DNA of 64,000 nucleotides from Catonella morbi ATCC 51271 (GTDB taxonomy: Bacteria; Bacillota; Clostridia; Lachnospirales; Lachnospiraceae). The stretch lies in the NCBI RefSeq assembly GCF_000160035.2, contig NZ_KI535368.1, forward strand, positions 124,001 through 188,000, read 5' to 3'. Below, one piece after another: positions 53,772 to 62,774 of this stretch (positions are counted from its first letter, which is position 1; each line of letters starts with the position of its first letter). The translations under genes were made by a program, and so were the position numbers. Below the pieces are notes generated by a model. That model saw nothing but the letters and a program-made list of their open reading frames with translations. It was not told where the DNA came from and did not search any database.

Positions 53772-55202
53772 ATGGCAACGGCGCAGGTAAAACTGAATGC
53801 TGTTTCACCATCGGTAACGGCTAAGTCTAAGTCACAACCTGTAAAAACCGATACATCATTTTCGGATATACTTAATAAAGAAAATAACGTTTCAGGATCT
53901 AAAGGTGGTTCTAAAGAGTCCAAAACTAATAATATAGTTTCGGAAAAGTACTTTAAAGAAAGTGGCAAGACACCGGCTAAAGCTGATAAAAGCACAGGCA
54001 GCAAGGTGAATGAAAAAGGATATGCAGGCAAAAATGCTACAGCCTATAAGGCTAAGGATGCTGCGGAAAAAAACTTTGTTGAAGAACCTGAAAATGGTGA
54101 AGAACAGGATGAAAAAGTAAAAAATCTGATGGCAATACTTGCAAATATAATAGCCGGTATTTCTCAAAAGACAGGAACTGATGAAGCTGCCGTCAAGGAT
54201 TTTATAGCAGAAAACAATTTAACATCTGAAAATTTGCTGGACATTAATAGCTGGAAAGGTTTCGTTACCGAGGTGAACGGACTTGACAATATTTCAGCTA
54301 TACTCACGAATGATGAAGCTTTCCGGGAATTAAATGATATTTCGGAGATGCTTGATAAATATTTAGATGAGATGGAGCAAATGACTGCCGGAATGACAGA
54401 AGGGGTCACAGATGAGGGTGAGAAGGGAGTTAGGCTATTTTCGGAAGAGGGAATTAAGCTTGATGAACTCCTTGAAAAGAGTAAGAATGTTTTAGCCGGA
54501 AAAGAGGCAGGCACTGAAGAAACTGTAGAAAAAGATACAGAAGAGATGTCTGTAATAATGCCTTTGATGACAGATGAGAACGGTATCGAAGCTGCGCATA
54601 CCAAATCAGGGTTTGAGCAGAACAGCCGTAGTTCACAGGGAGAGAAGCAGAATGCTTCCGCAGAGGTCACAGGAATTTCCTCACAGAATTTATTTGATAA
54701 TATTGCGGCAAATCTTCAGAAGCTTGAGGGTGCCGGTTCACTTCCGGAGGGAACTACTGCCAAAGCCATACTTGAGCAGGTTACAAATCAGATACATAAT
54801 CTTCATGCACCGGATAAGACAAGTCTTGAATTTATGCTCACACCTGAGACGCTTGGAAAGGTAGCTGTAAATGTATCTTCTAAGAATGGAGTATTACAGG
54901 CAGAATTTAGAGTAGAAAGTGCTCAGGCAAAGGCTGCACTTGAGAGTCAGATGGTTGAACTTAAACTGAATTTTGAAAATCAGGGACTCAAGGTAGAGAG
55001 CGTATCTGTAATGATTTCTGAGAACGGTATAGGAAATGATGACGGAAACAGAAATACCGGAGAAGAAGGAAAGAGGAATAACAAAAGAAACAGAAATTTT
55101 GATATCGAAGAGAGGATTGACAGCATATCTGTTTCGCCGGAAGAAGCAATCAGACTCTATACGGATGAGGATACGGGAAGTAATATAAATCTTGGTGCAT
55201 AA
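53772..55202 (+). CDS. fliK: Flagellar hook-length control protein FliK
   Basis: A 476-residue protein with a long, low-complexity, charged middle and a conserved C-terminal domain (SLEFMLTPETLGKVAVNVSS, then LESQMVELKLNFENQGLKV, about 345-420), the part that switches export from hook to filament proteins. The variable middle acts as a molecular ruler. GGAGGGAG precedes the ATG. It is directly before flgD, as usual. Confidence 0.9.
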   Translation: MATAQVKLNAVSPSVTAKSKSQPVKTDTSFSDILNKENNVSGSKGGSKESKTNNIVSEKYFKESGKTPAKADKSTGSKVNEKGYAGKNATAYKAKDAAEKNFVEEPENGEEQDEKVKNLMAILANIIAGISQKTGTDEAAVKDFIAENNLTSENLLDINSWKGFVTEVNGLDNISAILTNDEAFRELNDISEMLDKYLDEMEQMTAGMTEGVTDEGEKGVRLFSEEGIKLDELLEKSKNVLAGKEAGTEETVEKDTEEMSVIMPLMTDENGIEAAHTKSGFEQNSRSSQGEKQNASAEVTGISSQNLFDNIAANLQKLEGAGSLPEGTTAKAILEQVTNQIHNLHAPDKTSLEFMLTPETLGKVAVNVSSKNGVLQAEFRVESAQAKAALESQMVELKLNFENQGLKVESVSVMISENGIGNDDGNRNTGEEGKRNNKRNRNFDIEERIDSISVSPEEAIRLYTDEDTGSNINLGA

Positions 55203-55242
55203 GTTAATCCAAAATATAATTTGGATTTAAGAAAGGTAAAAT

Positions 55243-56196
55243 ATGTCAGATTTTAGTACAAACTATAGCTCTGCCAGAACTGACAAAGGCCTTGAGGCAC
55301 AGGTCAGAGACGGTGTTATAAGCAAAACTAAAAATTTACAAAATGTCAAGACTGCTGATGACTTGAATAAACTTGGTAAGGATTCTTTCTTAAAGCTCCT
55401 TTGTGCTCAGATGGAAAATCAGGATCCGATGCAGCCACAGAGCAATACTGAGTGGGTATCGCAGCTTGCAACTTATTCTTCACTTGAACAGATGCAGAAT
55501 CTGAATGCAACTATAGCAAATTCACAGGCTTATGGTCTTATCGGACAGGAAGTGGTTATGGCTGCCAAAGATTCTGACGGGCATGAAACTACTGTAAGCG
55601 GAAAGGTTGACTTTGTATCAGTAAAAGGAAATAAGTCTTATCTGTCTATTGACGGTAATTTGTATCCGGCTTCAGATTTACAGTCTGTCATTAATCCGGA
55701 ATATCTGAAAGGAGCAACCTTACCAAAGGTTGAAAATAAGCAGCTTAAATTTAATAAAGACAATCCGGGGGCAGTGAAGTTTAGAGTGCATATGGGTGAA
55801 GGAATAGGAAAGGCAGATGCACTCGGACTTAACATTGCGGGAAAGGACATTCCTGCTAAGAACTTCCATGTGGATAAAGACGGAATTGTAACAGTATATC
55901 CGGAAGCACTGAAGGATCTTAAGCCGGGAACATACAAGGTGGATGTTAAGTTTAAGAATGATTTTAACACACATAATAATACCAATCTTTCGCTGACAGT
56001 TACAGAGGGTGATGAGCCAAAGAAGCCGGAAACACCAAAGAAGCCTGAAGAAGATAAAAAAGCCGAAGGTGATAAAAAATCAGAGGGTGATAAAAAGCCT
56101 GTTGAAACAAATAAGCCGGATGAGGCAAAAAAAACTGAAGAAACTAATAAGCCTGTTGAATCCAAGAAACCGGATGAAACACCAAAGACACCATAA
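55243..56196 (+). CDS. flgD: Hook capping protein FlgD with charged tail
   Basis: A 317-residue hook-assembly scaffold. The N-terminal signature is FLKLLCAQMENQDPMQPQ, then SSLEQMQNLN (about 48-90), and Tudor/FnIII-like beta domains follow to about 250. Unusually, the last ~62 residues (from about 256) are an imperfect repeat of proline, lysine and glutamate (KKPETPKKPEEDKK type). Bacillus FlgD is about 140 residues and the Escherichia coli protein ~230, neither with such a tail. The tail could bind the cell wall or simply be a slippage-prone extension. Confidence 0.9.
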   Translation: MSDFSTNYSSARTDKGLEAQVRDGVISKTKNLQNVKTADDLNKLGKDSFLKLLCAQMENQDPMQPQSNTEWVSQLATYSSLEQMQNLNATIANSQAYGLIGQEVVMAAKDSDGHETTVSGKVDFVSVKGNKSYLSIDGNLYPASDLQSVINPEYLKGATLPKVENKQLKFNKDNPGAVKFRVHMGEGIGKADALGLNIAGKDIPAKNFHVDKDGIVTVYPEALKDLKPGTYKVDVKFKNDFNTHNNTNLSLTVTEGDEPKKPETPKKPEEDKKAEGDKKSEGDKKPVETNKPDEAKKTEETNKPVESKKPDETPKTP

Positions 56197-56291
56197 CCCT
56201 ATAACAAAGGCAATATGGGGTGATAAAAAATATGTATAAGTATTAACTTTTGCCCCAAATTGTCGATAAACTTAATGTGGGAGGTGAGATT

Positions 56292-56693
56292 GTGAATGTA
56301 AAAAATGGAAGTTTAGGTTCCATTGAGCAGATTAGAGGAAGATATCTTGATCAAAATGCCAAAGAGAAAAAGGTCAATGATAATAGTGGCTTTACAGGAC
56401 AAAGTTTTAGGGATATACTTATAAACGAGTCTGAAAAAGAAGCAGGAGCGCTGAGATTTTCAAAACATGCTAATGCAAGGCTTGCCAGCCGAAATATCAA
56501 TTTGTCAAATGAACAGATATCAAGGCTTTCAGAAGGAACTGACAGGGCAAGACAGAAGGGAATCAATGAATCGCTTATAGTAGTAGATGAGCTTGCATTT
56601 ATAGTAAATGTAAAGAATAATATGGTTGTAACTGCTGTAGGTGACAGTGAAGATAAAATTTTTACAAATATTGACGGAGCAGTAATAAGTTAA
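56292..56693 (+). CDS. TIGR02530-family flagellar operon protein
   Basis: A 133-residue protein from a GTG start, chosen because GGGAGG lies eight bases upstream. The central segment (LRFSKHANARLASRNINLSN, then LSEGTDRARQKGINESLIVV) matches TIGR02530, a small protein encoded between flgD and flgE in many Firmicutes. The molecular function is unknown; it is probably a helper of hook assembly. Confidence 0.85.
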   Translation: MNVKNGSLGSIEQIRGRYLDQNAKEKKVNDNSGFTGQSFRDILINESEKEAGALRFSKHANARLASRNINLSNEQISRLSEGTDRARQKGINESLIVVDELAFIVNVKNNMVVTAVGDSEDKIFTNIDGAVIS

Positions 56694-56781
56694 AGCCGGA
56701 CCTTAATGGGGGCTTTTGCTTCTGAATGACAGAGGAAGCACTTATTATAAAATAAAAAGTTTACAATGGAGGTCATTTATT

Positions 56782-58269
56782 ATGATGAGATCACTTTTTT
56801 CCGGTGTCGCAGGACTTAAAGTACACCAGACTAAGATGGACGTTATAGGTAACAATATAGCAAATGTAAATACAGTTGGTTTTAAATCAAGTTCTACAGT
56901 ATTTTCTGATGTATTCTATCAGACTACTCAGACTGCATCAGGTCCTAATAAGGAATCTAATGTGGGTGGTGTCAATCCGAAGCAGATTGGTCTTGGTGCC
57001 AATGTTTCATCCATATCTAAGAATATAACTGATCCGGGCGGTTCACAGACTACCAATAATGCTCTTGACTGTATGATTAACGGAGACTCATTTTTTGTAA
57101 CAAAGAATGGCGGAAGAACATATTTTACAAAGAATGGTGCTTTCAAGGTGGATACAGACGGTACTCTTGTAAATTCAGAGGGTGCTAAGGTACAGGGCTG
57201 GCAGGTAGACCCTGATGATCCTAACAAGATTAAGCCGGGTCCTGTTTCAAACCTTAATATAATGTCACCTGAAAATATGTATACAAATCCTGAGGCTACA
57301 ACAGCAGGTTATTTATCGGGAAATATTGACAGAACAGACAGCCAGATTGCTCCGGGTTCTGCCGGACGTACTTTCCAGATGAATTTCTATGATAATCTGG
57401 GTTACGAATATACCGCTAAATTTGTAATGAAACAGAGCAAAAACTCCGATAATGCTTACAATATAGAACTTAAAGATATCCTTAAAGATGGCAAATCCAT
57501 TATGTACAACGCAGAGAAAAAGGATGATGGAAGCATAGAATACACAACAACCGGCTGGGGAGCAACCCTTTCTAAAGATAAACAGGAGTTGAGCAGTGTA
57601 GGTACAGTTGACAGTGTTGATGACGGTAAGCCGAATTTTGGTGATCCGGGTAAATTCAACATGGTATTTGACGGAACAACCGGTAAGTTTAAGAGTCTTG
57701 TTGAAGATCCGTCTGATGAGTATGATCCATCAGGCATGGATGATACCGTAATTAAAAAGATGTATCTTAATATCGGTGGTAAAACACCTAACCCATTCAA
57801 GAATATTGAACTTGACTTTTCACAGATGACTATGTTTGCGAGCCAGACTTCATCTAAGATAGAGTCAACCATGGGTGATGTAGACGGCAATGGTAAGGGT
57901 AAGATGAAGGGTACTATGAAGGGTGCTACCATAGATAATGCAGGAAAGATTTATGGTTCTTATGACAACGGTGACCTTAAGCTTCTCGGACAGATTGCGG
58001 TTGCAAGCTTTAAAAACCCTTCAGGTCTTGAAGCAGTCGGTAACAGTAACTTCGTTGAGACCATGAACTCAGGAAAATTTGACGGAGTAGGAAAAGACAT
58101 TACTACCGATGGCGGCAAGATTAGTACAGGTATGCTTGAAATGTCAAATGTAGACCTTGCGGCACAGTTTACCGATATGATTACTACACAGCGTGGTTTC
58201 CAGGCTAACTCAAGAACAATTACAACAACAGACTCAATCCTTGAGGAACTTATAAATCTTAAGAGATAA
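56782..58269 (+). CDS. flgE: Flagellar hook protein FlgE
   Basis: A 495-residue hook subunit. The N-terminal signature MRSLFSGVAGLKVHQTKMDV, then GNNIANVNTVGFKSS, and the C-terminal EMSNVDLAAQFTDMITTQRG, then FQANSRTITTTDSILEELI are the axial coiled coils; a long variable surface domain lies between. GGAGGT lies eight bases before ATG 56782 (ATG 56785 would serve equally). It is the last gene of the operon, since a strong terminator follows 34 bases after the stop. Confidence 0.95.
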   Translation: MMRSLFSGVAGLKVHQTKMDVIGNNIANVNTVGFKSSSTVFSDVFYQTTQTASGPNKESNVGGVNPKQIGLGANVSSISKNITDPGGSQTTNNALDCMINGDSFFVTKNGGRTYFTKNGAFKVDTDGTLVNSEGAKVQGWQVDPDDPNKIKPGPVSNLNIMSPENMYTNPEATTAGYLSGNIDRTDSQIAPGSAGRTFQMNFYDNLGYEYTAKFVMKQSKNSDNAYNIELKDILKDGKSIMYNAEKKDDGSIEYTTTGWGATLSKDKQELSSVGTVDSVDDGKPNFGDPGKFNMVFDGTTGKFKSLVEDPSDEYDPSGMDDTVIKKMYLNIGGKTPNPFKNIELDFSQMTMFASQTSSKIESTMGDVDGNGKGKMKGTMKGATIDNAGKIYGSYDNGDLKLLGQIAVASFKNPSGLEAVGNSNFVETMNSGKFDGVGKDITTDGGKISTGMLEMSNVDLAAQFTDMITTQRGFQANSRTITTTDSILEELINLKR

Positions 58270-58302
58270 TGTGAACGCGTAGTATCTATGATATATAAAA
58301 GT

Positions 58303-58346
58303 AAAAACCTCAGCACAATTCTTTATGAATGGTGTTGGGGTTTTTA
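58303..58346 (+). terminator. Terminator of the flagellar operon
   Basis: AAAAACCTCAGCAC (58303-58316) pairs with GTGTTGGGGTTTTT (58332-58345), with G-U pairs only at two places and further pairing ATTC/GAAT at the top. The arm ends in a T-run. It shows that the glycosyltransferase gene starts only at 58441. Confidence 0.88.
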
Positions 58347-58440
58347 TCTTTTGATTGATTTTGATGTGGTAGCAAGCCTGTTTACAGACGAACCACAATT
58401 TGATATACTTAAAACTCAAATACTAACCGAAAGAAGAAAA

Positions 58441-59349
58441 ATGATGACTTTTGATATAATAATACCTACATATAAGCCGGGAGCAGAGCTTATCGCCTTG
58501 CTTAACGGAATACTTATCCAGACCTCAAGGCCGGATAATATATTTATTATAAATACTGAGGAGAGATTTTGGAAAACAGAATTTGAAACTGTCTTACCCG
58601 TAAATGTAATCCATATTAAAAAGTCCGATTTTGACCATGGAGCTACAAGAAGAATGGGTGCGGAGCTGTCAAAGGCTGATGTATTTATATGTATGACTCA
58701 GGATGCAAGACCGAAAGACGGTAGGCTTTTTAGTAATCTTCTGTCTCCCTTTAATGATGAAAAAGTGGCTATAGCCTACGCCAGACAGGAAACAGATGAA
58801 AAGGCGGGAGAGATAGAAAGATATACCAGAGAATTTAACTATCCGAATAAGGATAGGATAAAAACCTCGGAAGATATAAAAACTATGGGAATTAAAGCCT
58901 GGTTTTGCTCGGATGTATGTGCGGCTTACAGAAAGAGTGTTTATAATGAGGCAGGCGGTTTTGTAAAGCGTACCGTATTTAACGAAGACATGCTTATGGC
59001 GGCAAAGGTAATGGAAATGGGTTTTAAGGTAGTCTATAAGTCAGATGCAAGGGTGATTCATTACCATGAATACAGTATGAAACAGCAGTTTTGCAGAAAT
59101 TTTGACTTGGGTGCATCTCACAGAGAGTATAAAGAAGTATTTGAAAAAGTATCTTCCTATAAAGAAGGCGGCAGACTGGTTAAAGATACAGCCCTTCATT
59201 TGCTGAAAGCAGGGAAATTTTATCTGATACCGAAACTTGTATTTCACAGTGCTGCAAAGCTAATCGGTTATAAACTTGGCAAAAAATATGATAAGCTGCC
59301 TAAGAGTTTAGTGTTAAAATTCTGTATGAATAAGGATTATTTCAAATGA
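58441..59349 (+). CDS. Family 2 glycosyltransferase (rhamnosyltransferase-like)
   Basis: A 302-residue GT-A fold enzyme that transfers a sugar from a nucleotide-sugar donor. It shows FDIIIPTYKPGAELIALLNG at the start, FDHGATRRMGAEL near 60 (typical of rhamnosyltransferases), QDARPKD (D-x-D-type metal motif), and EAGGFVKRTVFNEDMLMAAK with the catalytic ED. The C-terminal part is basic and helical. ATG 58441 is chosen because the earlier frame runs through a terminator. It overlaps the next gene by four bases; both likely act on surface polysaccharide. Confidence 0.88.
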   Translation: MMTFDIIIPTYKPGAELIALLNGILIQTSRPDNIFIINTEERFWKTEFETVLPVNVIHIKKSDFDHGATRRMGAELSKADVFICMTQDARPKDGRLFSNLLSPFNDEKVAIAYARQETDEKAGEIERYTREFNYPNKDRIKTSEDIKTMGIKAWFCSDVCAAYRKSVYNEAGGFVKRTVFNEDMLMAAKVMEMGFKVVYKSDARVIHYHEYSMKQQFCRNFDLGASHREYKEVFEKVSSYKEGGRLVKDTALHLLKAGKFYLIPKLVFHSAAKLIGYKLGKKYDKLPKSLVLKFCMNKDYFK

Positions 59350-60290
59350 TTGCTATAATTATGGGTACTTACAACGGAGAAAAATACATAAAAGAGCAGA
59401 TAGACTCTATACTTTCACAGGATTATGCCGGATGGAAGCTGTTTATCTTTGATGATGGTTCAAAGGATAATACGGAGAAGATTGTAAATGAGTATGTGAA
59501 AGATTATCCGGATAAGATAAGTTTTAGGAAAAATAAAATAAACTTTGGGGCTGCGGGCAATTTCTTTAACGGAATAAAAGAAACAGCAACCGAGCTGGCT
59601 CCTGAGGCAGAGTATTTCTGCTTTGCGGATCAGGATGATGTGTGGGTAAAGGATAAACTCAGCCGTTCACTTGCTAAAATAAATCAGATAGAGGATGGTA
59701 AGCCGGCTCTTGTATTTTCGGATGTAGTCATTACTGATAAAAACTTAACAATAACCGCCACTTCATATTTTGAGGTAGAAAAAGTAGACAGGACAAGGGT
59801 TTCGCTTAATTACCTGCTTATGGAGAATAAGCTGATAGGTGGTACGGTTATGATAAACAAGGCTTTGGTAGGATTGGAGCTTAGGGCGGAAGAGATTGGA
59901 CTTGTACCTCATAAAAAAGCTAAGATGCATGACTGGTGGTTTGGCTTAATTGCGGCAGGTCTTGGAAAGATTGGCTATGTAGAAGGCTTTACGGAATATT
60001 ACAGACAGCATGAAAACAATGTAGTCGGAGGCGGGAATTTTACTTCTTATTTTAAAGCAAGAATTAGTAAAATGCATGAAAATAGAATGAGAATAAGGGA
60101 AAATATAGCTCAGGGAGAGGGATTTCTAAAGTATTTCGGAGAATATCTTGACGAGCCTGAGTTAAGTGCGGTGAAGGAGTTTGCTGCACTTAAAACTAAA
60201 GGATATTTAGGAAGAAGAATAAGTATAATTAAAAACAGATTTCTTAAATCAGGACTGATAAGAAATATAGCATTATTTATATTTGTGTAG
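59346..60290 (+). CDS. Family 2 glycosyltransferase
   Basis: A 314-residue GT-A glycosyltransferase. IAIIMGTYNGEKYIKEQIDS, LSQDYAGWKLFIFDDGSKDN, and the metal-binding motif FADQDDVWVKDKL (about 95-107) are visible; HDWWFGLIAAGLGKIGYVEG and FTEYYRQHENNVVG match the WcaA/rhamnosyl subfamily acting on cell-surface polymers. The start is coupled to the preceding glycosyltransferase. The Rrf2 regulator follows nine bases after the stop. Confidence 0.88.
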   Translation: MIAIIMGTYNGEKYIKEQIDSILSQDYAGWKLFIFDDGSKDNTEKIVNEYVKDYPDKISFRKNKINFGAAGNFFNGIKETATELAPEAEYFCFADQDDVWVKDKLSRSLAKINQIEDGKPALVFSDVVITDKNLTITATSYFEVEKVDRTRVSLNYLLMENKLIGGTVMINKALVGLELRAEEIGLVPHKKAKMHDWWFGLIAAGLGKIGYVEGFTEYYRQHENNVVGGGNFTSYFKARISKMHENRMRIRENIAQGEGFLKYFGEYLDEPELSAVKEFAALKTKGYLGRRISIIKNRFLKSGLIRNIALFIFV

Positions 60291-60299
60291 GAGAAAAGA

Positions 60300-60761
60300 A
60301 TGAAGATTTCAACTAAAGGAAGGTATGGCTTAAGGGCTGTACTTGATATAGCCATGCATGACGAGGCTGCTTCGGTAAGCAGTATAGCTGCAAGGCAGTT
60401 TATTTCGGAGAACTATCTTGAAAGGCTGATAGCTATGTTAAAAAAGGCCGGTATAGTAAACAGCCTCAGAGGGGCACAAGGAGGCTATGTGCTTGCAAGA
60501 CCGGCTGAGGAGATTTCGGTGGGAGAGGTACTTAGGGCACTTGAAGGTGACCTTAACCCGGTAGACTGTTCTGAGATAGATGGTTCACTTTGCGAGGGCT
60601 CAGATACCTGTGTGACTAAATTTGTATGGAAGAGGATTTCGGACAGTATAAAACAGGCTGTAGATAATCTTATGATATCTGAGCTTGCGAATGAAGGTAA
60701 GCATTTATTGGAAGAAAACGGTTGTGATAAAAATTCGATTCCGGTATGTAACAGGAAATAG
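60300..60761 (+). CDS. Rrf2-family regulator (IscR-like)
   Basis: A 153-residue winged-HTH protein. MKISTKGRYGLRAVLDIAMH is the N-terminal signature, IAARQFISENYLERLIAML the DNA-reading helix, and GAQGGYVLARPAEEISVGEV the wing. Three cysteines in VDCSEIDGSLCEGSDTC (about residues 92-106) have the IscR-type spacing that binds a [2Fe-2S] cluster, so it probably senses iron-sulfur status. AGGAGAAAAG precedes the ATG. In many Firmicutes iscS and iscU follow such a gene and precede mnmA; here they are missing. Confidence 0.9.
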   Translation: MKISTKGRYGLRAVLDIAMHDEAASVSSIAARQFISENYLERLIAMLKKAGIVNSLRGAQGGYVLARPAEEISVGEVLRALEGDLNPVDCSEIDGSLCEGSDTCVTKFVWKRISDSIKQAVDNLMISELANEGKHLLEENGCDKNSIPVCNRK

Positions 60762-60762
60762 C

Positions 60763-60808
60763 CAATCCTGTATCATTGGGTGTCAAATACTTTTGACACA
60801 CATATCAT
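60763..60808 (+). repeat. Repeat family B copy before mnmA
   Basis: About 41 of 46 bases match 8576-8621. A perfect hairpin, GTGTCAAA (60780-60787) with TTTGACAC (60792-60799), forms inside. A second small hairpin, CAGGA...TCCTG, overlaps its left end. It lies between the Rrf2 gene and mnmA. Confidence 0.7.
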
Positions 60809-60853
60809 CAAATTTGAAAGATTAGATTTTTGTAAAATTAGAATAGGAGAAAA

Positions 60854-61936
60854 ATGGCAAAAAAAGTAGTAGTTGGTTTGTCGGGGGGAGTGGATTCATC
60901 GGTAGCAGCCTATCTGTTAAAAAAGCAGGGATATGAAGTCTACGGAGTTACTATGGATATTTGGACAGAAGGAGCTGTAGATACGGTAAACGGAGGCTGT
61001 TTGGGCTCCCAGGCCAAGGAAGATGCAAGAAAGGTTGCCGAGACCTTGGACATACCTTATAAGGTGGTAGATGTGAGGGGGAAGTTTAGGGAAAATGTAA
61101 TGAATTATTTTGCTGATTCTTACAAAAACGGAGAAACACCCAATCCCTGCACCTTATGTAACAGGAGGGTAAAATGGGAAGCACTTTTTAAGGGAGCAGA
61201 GCTTTTTGGTGCGGAATATGTGGCAACAGGACATTATGCAAAGATAAGAAAGCTTGCAAACGGAAGGTATACTATTGCAAATTCATACACAGCAGCTAAA
61301 GACCAGACCTATGCACTTTGCAATCTTACACAGGAACAGTTAAGGCGAACTTTACTTCCCATAGGAGATTATGAAAAGAGTGAAGTAAGAAAAATTGCAG
61401 CGGAAGCCGGTATAGAAATCGCTGCAAAGCCTGACAGCATGGAGATTTGCTTTATACCGGATGGTGATTATGCAGGATATCTTGAAAAAGAGTATGGAAT
61501 TGCAGCCCATAAAGGCAACTTTGTGGACGTTGACGGTAATGTATTAGGAGAGCACAGGGGGATTGTACATTACACCATAGGTCAGAGAAAGGGACTGGGT
61601 ATAGCCTTTGGCAAGCCCATGTTTGTAAAGGAAATAAGACCTGAAACCAATGAAGTAGTGCTTTCAGATAATGAAGGTCTCTTTACTGAAAGAGTAGTGG
61701 CAGAAAGAATTAATTTTATGGCTGAAACCAAAGAAGAAATAGAAGCTTCGGATAAAATTTATCTGGCAAAAATCAGATATAATCATAAGGGTGGGGAATG
61801 TAAACTGTCTTTTGAAGAAGATAGAATTGCGGCAGAATTTTTAGAACCACAGAGGGCTTCTGCCCCGGGGCAGACATTGGTTGTCTACAATGAGGCAGGA
61901 GAGGTTGTCTGTGGAGGAAGAATAGTTAGAAACTAA
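60854..61936 (+). CDS. mnmA: tRNA 2-thiouridine synthase MnmA
   Basis: Adds sulfur to C2 of wobble uridine-34 in Lys, Glu and Gln tRNAs, using ATP and a persulfide donor. The 360-residue length is standard. The PP-loop is VVGLSGGVDSSVAAYLL at the start. The catalytic cysteines are Cys99 in NPCTLCNRR and Cys199 in CFIPDGDY. GIVHYTIGQRKGLGIA and PQRASAPGQTLVVY lie in the C-terminal part. AGGAG precedes the ATG. The 3' end overlaps that of the convergent hisJ gene by 11 bases. Confidence 0.95.
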   Translation: MAKKVVVGLSGGVDSSVAAYLLKKQGYEVYGVTMDIWTEGAVDTVNGGCLGSQAKEDARKVAETLDIPYKVVDVRGKFRENVMNYFADSYKNGETPNPCTLCNRRVKWEALFKGAELFGAEYVATGHYAKIRKLANGRYTIANSYTAAKDQTYALCNLTQEQLRRTLLPIGDYEKSEVRKIAAEAGIEIAAKPDSMEICFIPDGDYAGYLEKEYGIAAHKGNFVDVDGNVLGEHRGIVHYTIGQRKGLGIAFGKPMFVKEIRPETNEVVLSDNEGLFTERVVAERINFMAETKEEIEASDKIYLAKIRYNHKGGECKLSFEEDRIAAEFLEPQRASAPGQTLVVYNEAGEVVCGGRIVRN

Positions 61937-62765
61937 TCTTTATAGGCTTTCTGTTTTCAAAAATATAATAACCGTCAAATTCAAGTTCTTTTAACAGAGC
62001 TTCGCATTTATCAAAATCATAGGCAAGATGTTCAGGTTTATGTCCGTCTGAGCCTATGGTTATTTTTGTGCCGCCAAGTTTCTTATAACGTTTTAATACA
62101 TTGGCCTGCGGATTAGGTGAACCAAGTCCGTATTTATAGCCTGCGGTATTTACTTCCAAGGCTTTATCAAGTTCTATTATACGGTTCAGGATGGGATCGA
62201 TAAGCCCGGCATATTCACGGTAAGAGTAGTTACCTTCTCCGGGATTTCCCGCTTCATCTCTTATGTATCTGAATATATAGTCAAGATGCCCAAGAGTATC
62301 AAAATCCGTGAAATTGTTTATCATCTCTGACATTATTTCAAAATATCTTCTTACGGCCTTCTTGCTGTCGTGATACAGCCAGAATTCAGGGTAATACGGA
62401 TCCATACCGTCTATAAGATGTATGGAGGCAATTACAAAATCAAAATTGTTGCTTTTTAAAAGAGTTTCATATTCAGGAAGGGCTTTTTTGCATAAGCCTA
62501 ATTCTATTCCTGTAAGCACATTTATTTTATCCTTATATGCAGCCTTCAGTTCCTTAATTTTATTAAGATACTCAGGTATATCAAGACTGAAGATGTTCAC
62601 AGGGTTACCGTTATCGTCCTGAATTTCGGGATAATAAAGGTCTTCGTGGTCGGTAAAACAATAATGCTTAAGCCCAAGCCGTATGGCTTCTGTAAGCTGG
62701 TCTTCCATAGGAGTTTCAGAGTCTCCGGAGAAGGAAGAGTGTGTGTGCATATCCGCAATTATCAT
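61926..62765 (-). CDS. hisJ: Histidinol-phosphatase, PHP type (HisJ)
   Basis: A 279-residue PHP-superfamily phosphatase, probably converting histidinol phosphate to histidinol. The metal ligands are visible: ADMHTHSSFSGDS near the start, YCFTDHEDL near 37, GIELGL near 88, DTLGHLDYIFR near 155, and GSDGHKPEH near 240. No other his genes are near, so it could act on another phosphate ester. GGAGG precedes the ATG. It follows rqcH by ten bases and is likely co-transcribed with it. Confidence 0.87.
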   Translation of the reverse strand: MIIADMHTHSSFSGDSETPMEDQLTEAIRLGLKHYCFTDHEDLYYPEIQDDNGNPVNIFSLDIPEYLNKIKELKAAYKDKINVLTGIELGLCKKALPEYETLLKSNNFDFVIASIHLIDGMDPYYPEFWLYHDSKKAVRRYFEIMSEMINNFTDFDTLGHLDYIFRYIRDEAGNPGEGNYSYREYAGLIDPILNRIIELDKALEVNTAGYKYGLGSPNPQANVLKRYKKLGGTKITIGSDGHKPEHLAYDFDKCEALLKELEFDGYYIFENRKPIKISF

Positions 62766-62774
62766 AAGTTCCTC

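Noticed and set aside
54574-54864. A 96-codon plus-strand frame inside fliK
   Set aside because: It is an arginine-rich out-of-frame reading of fliK with no start signal.
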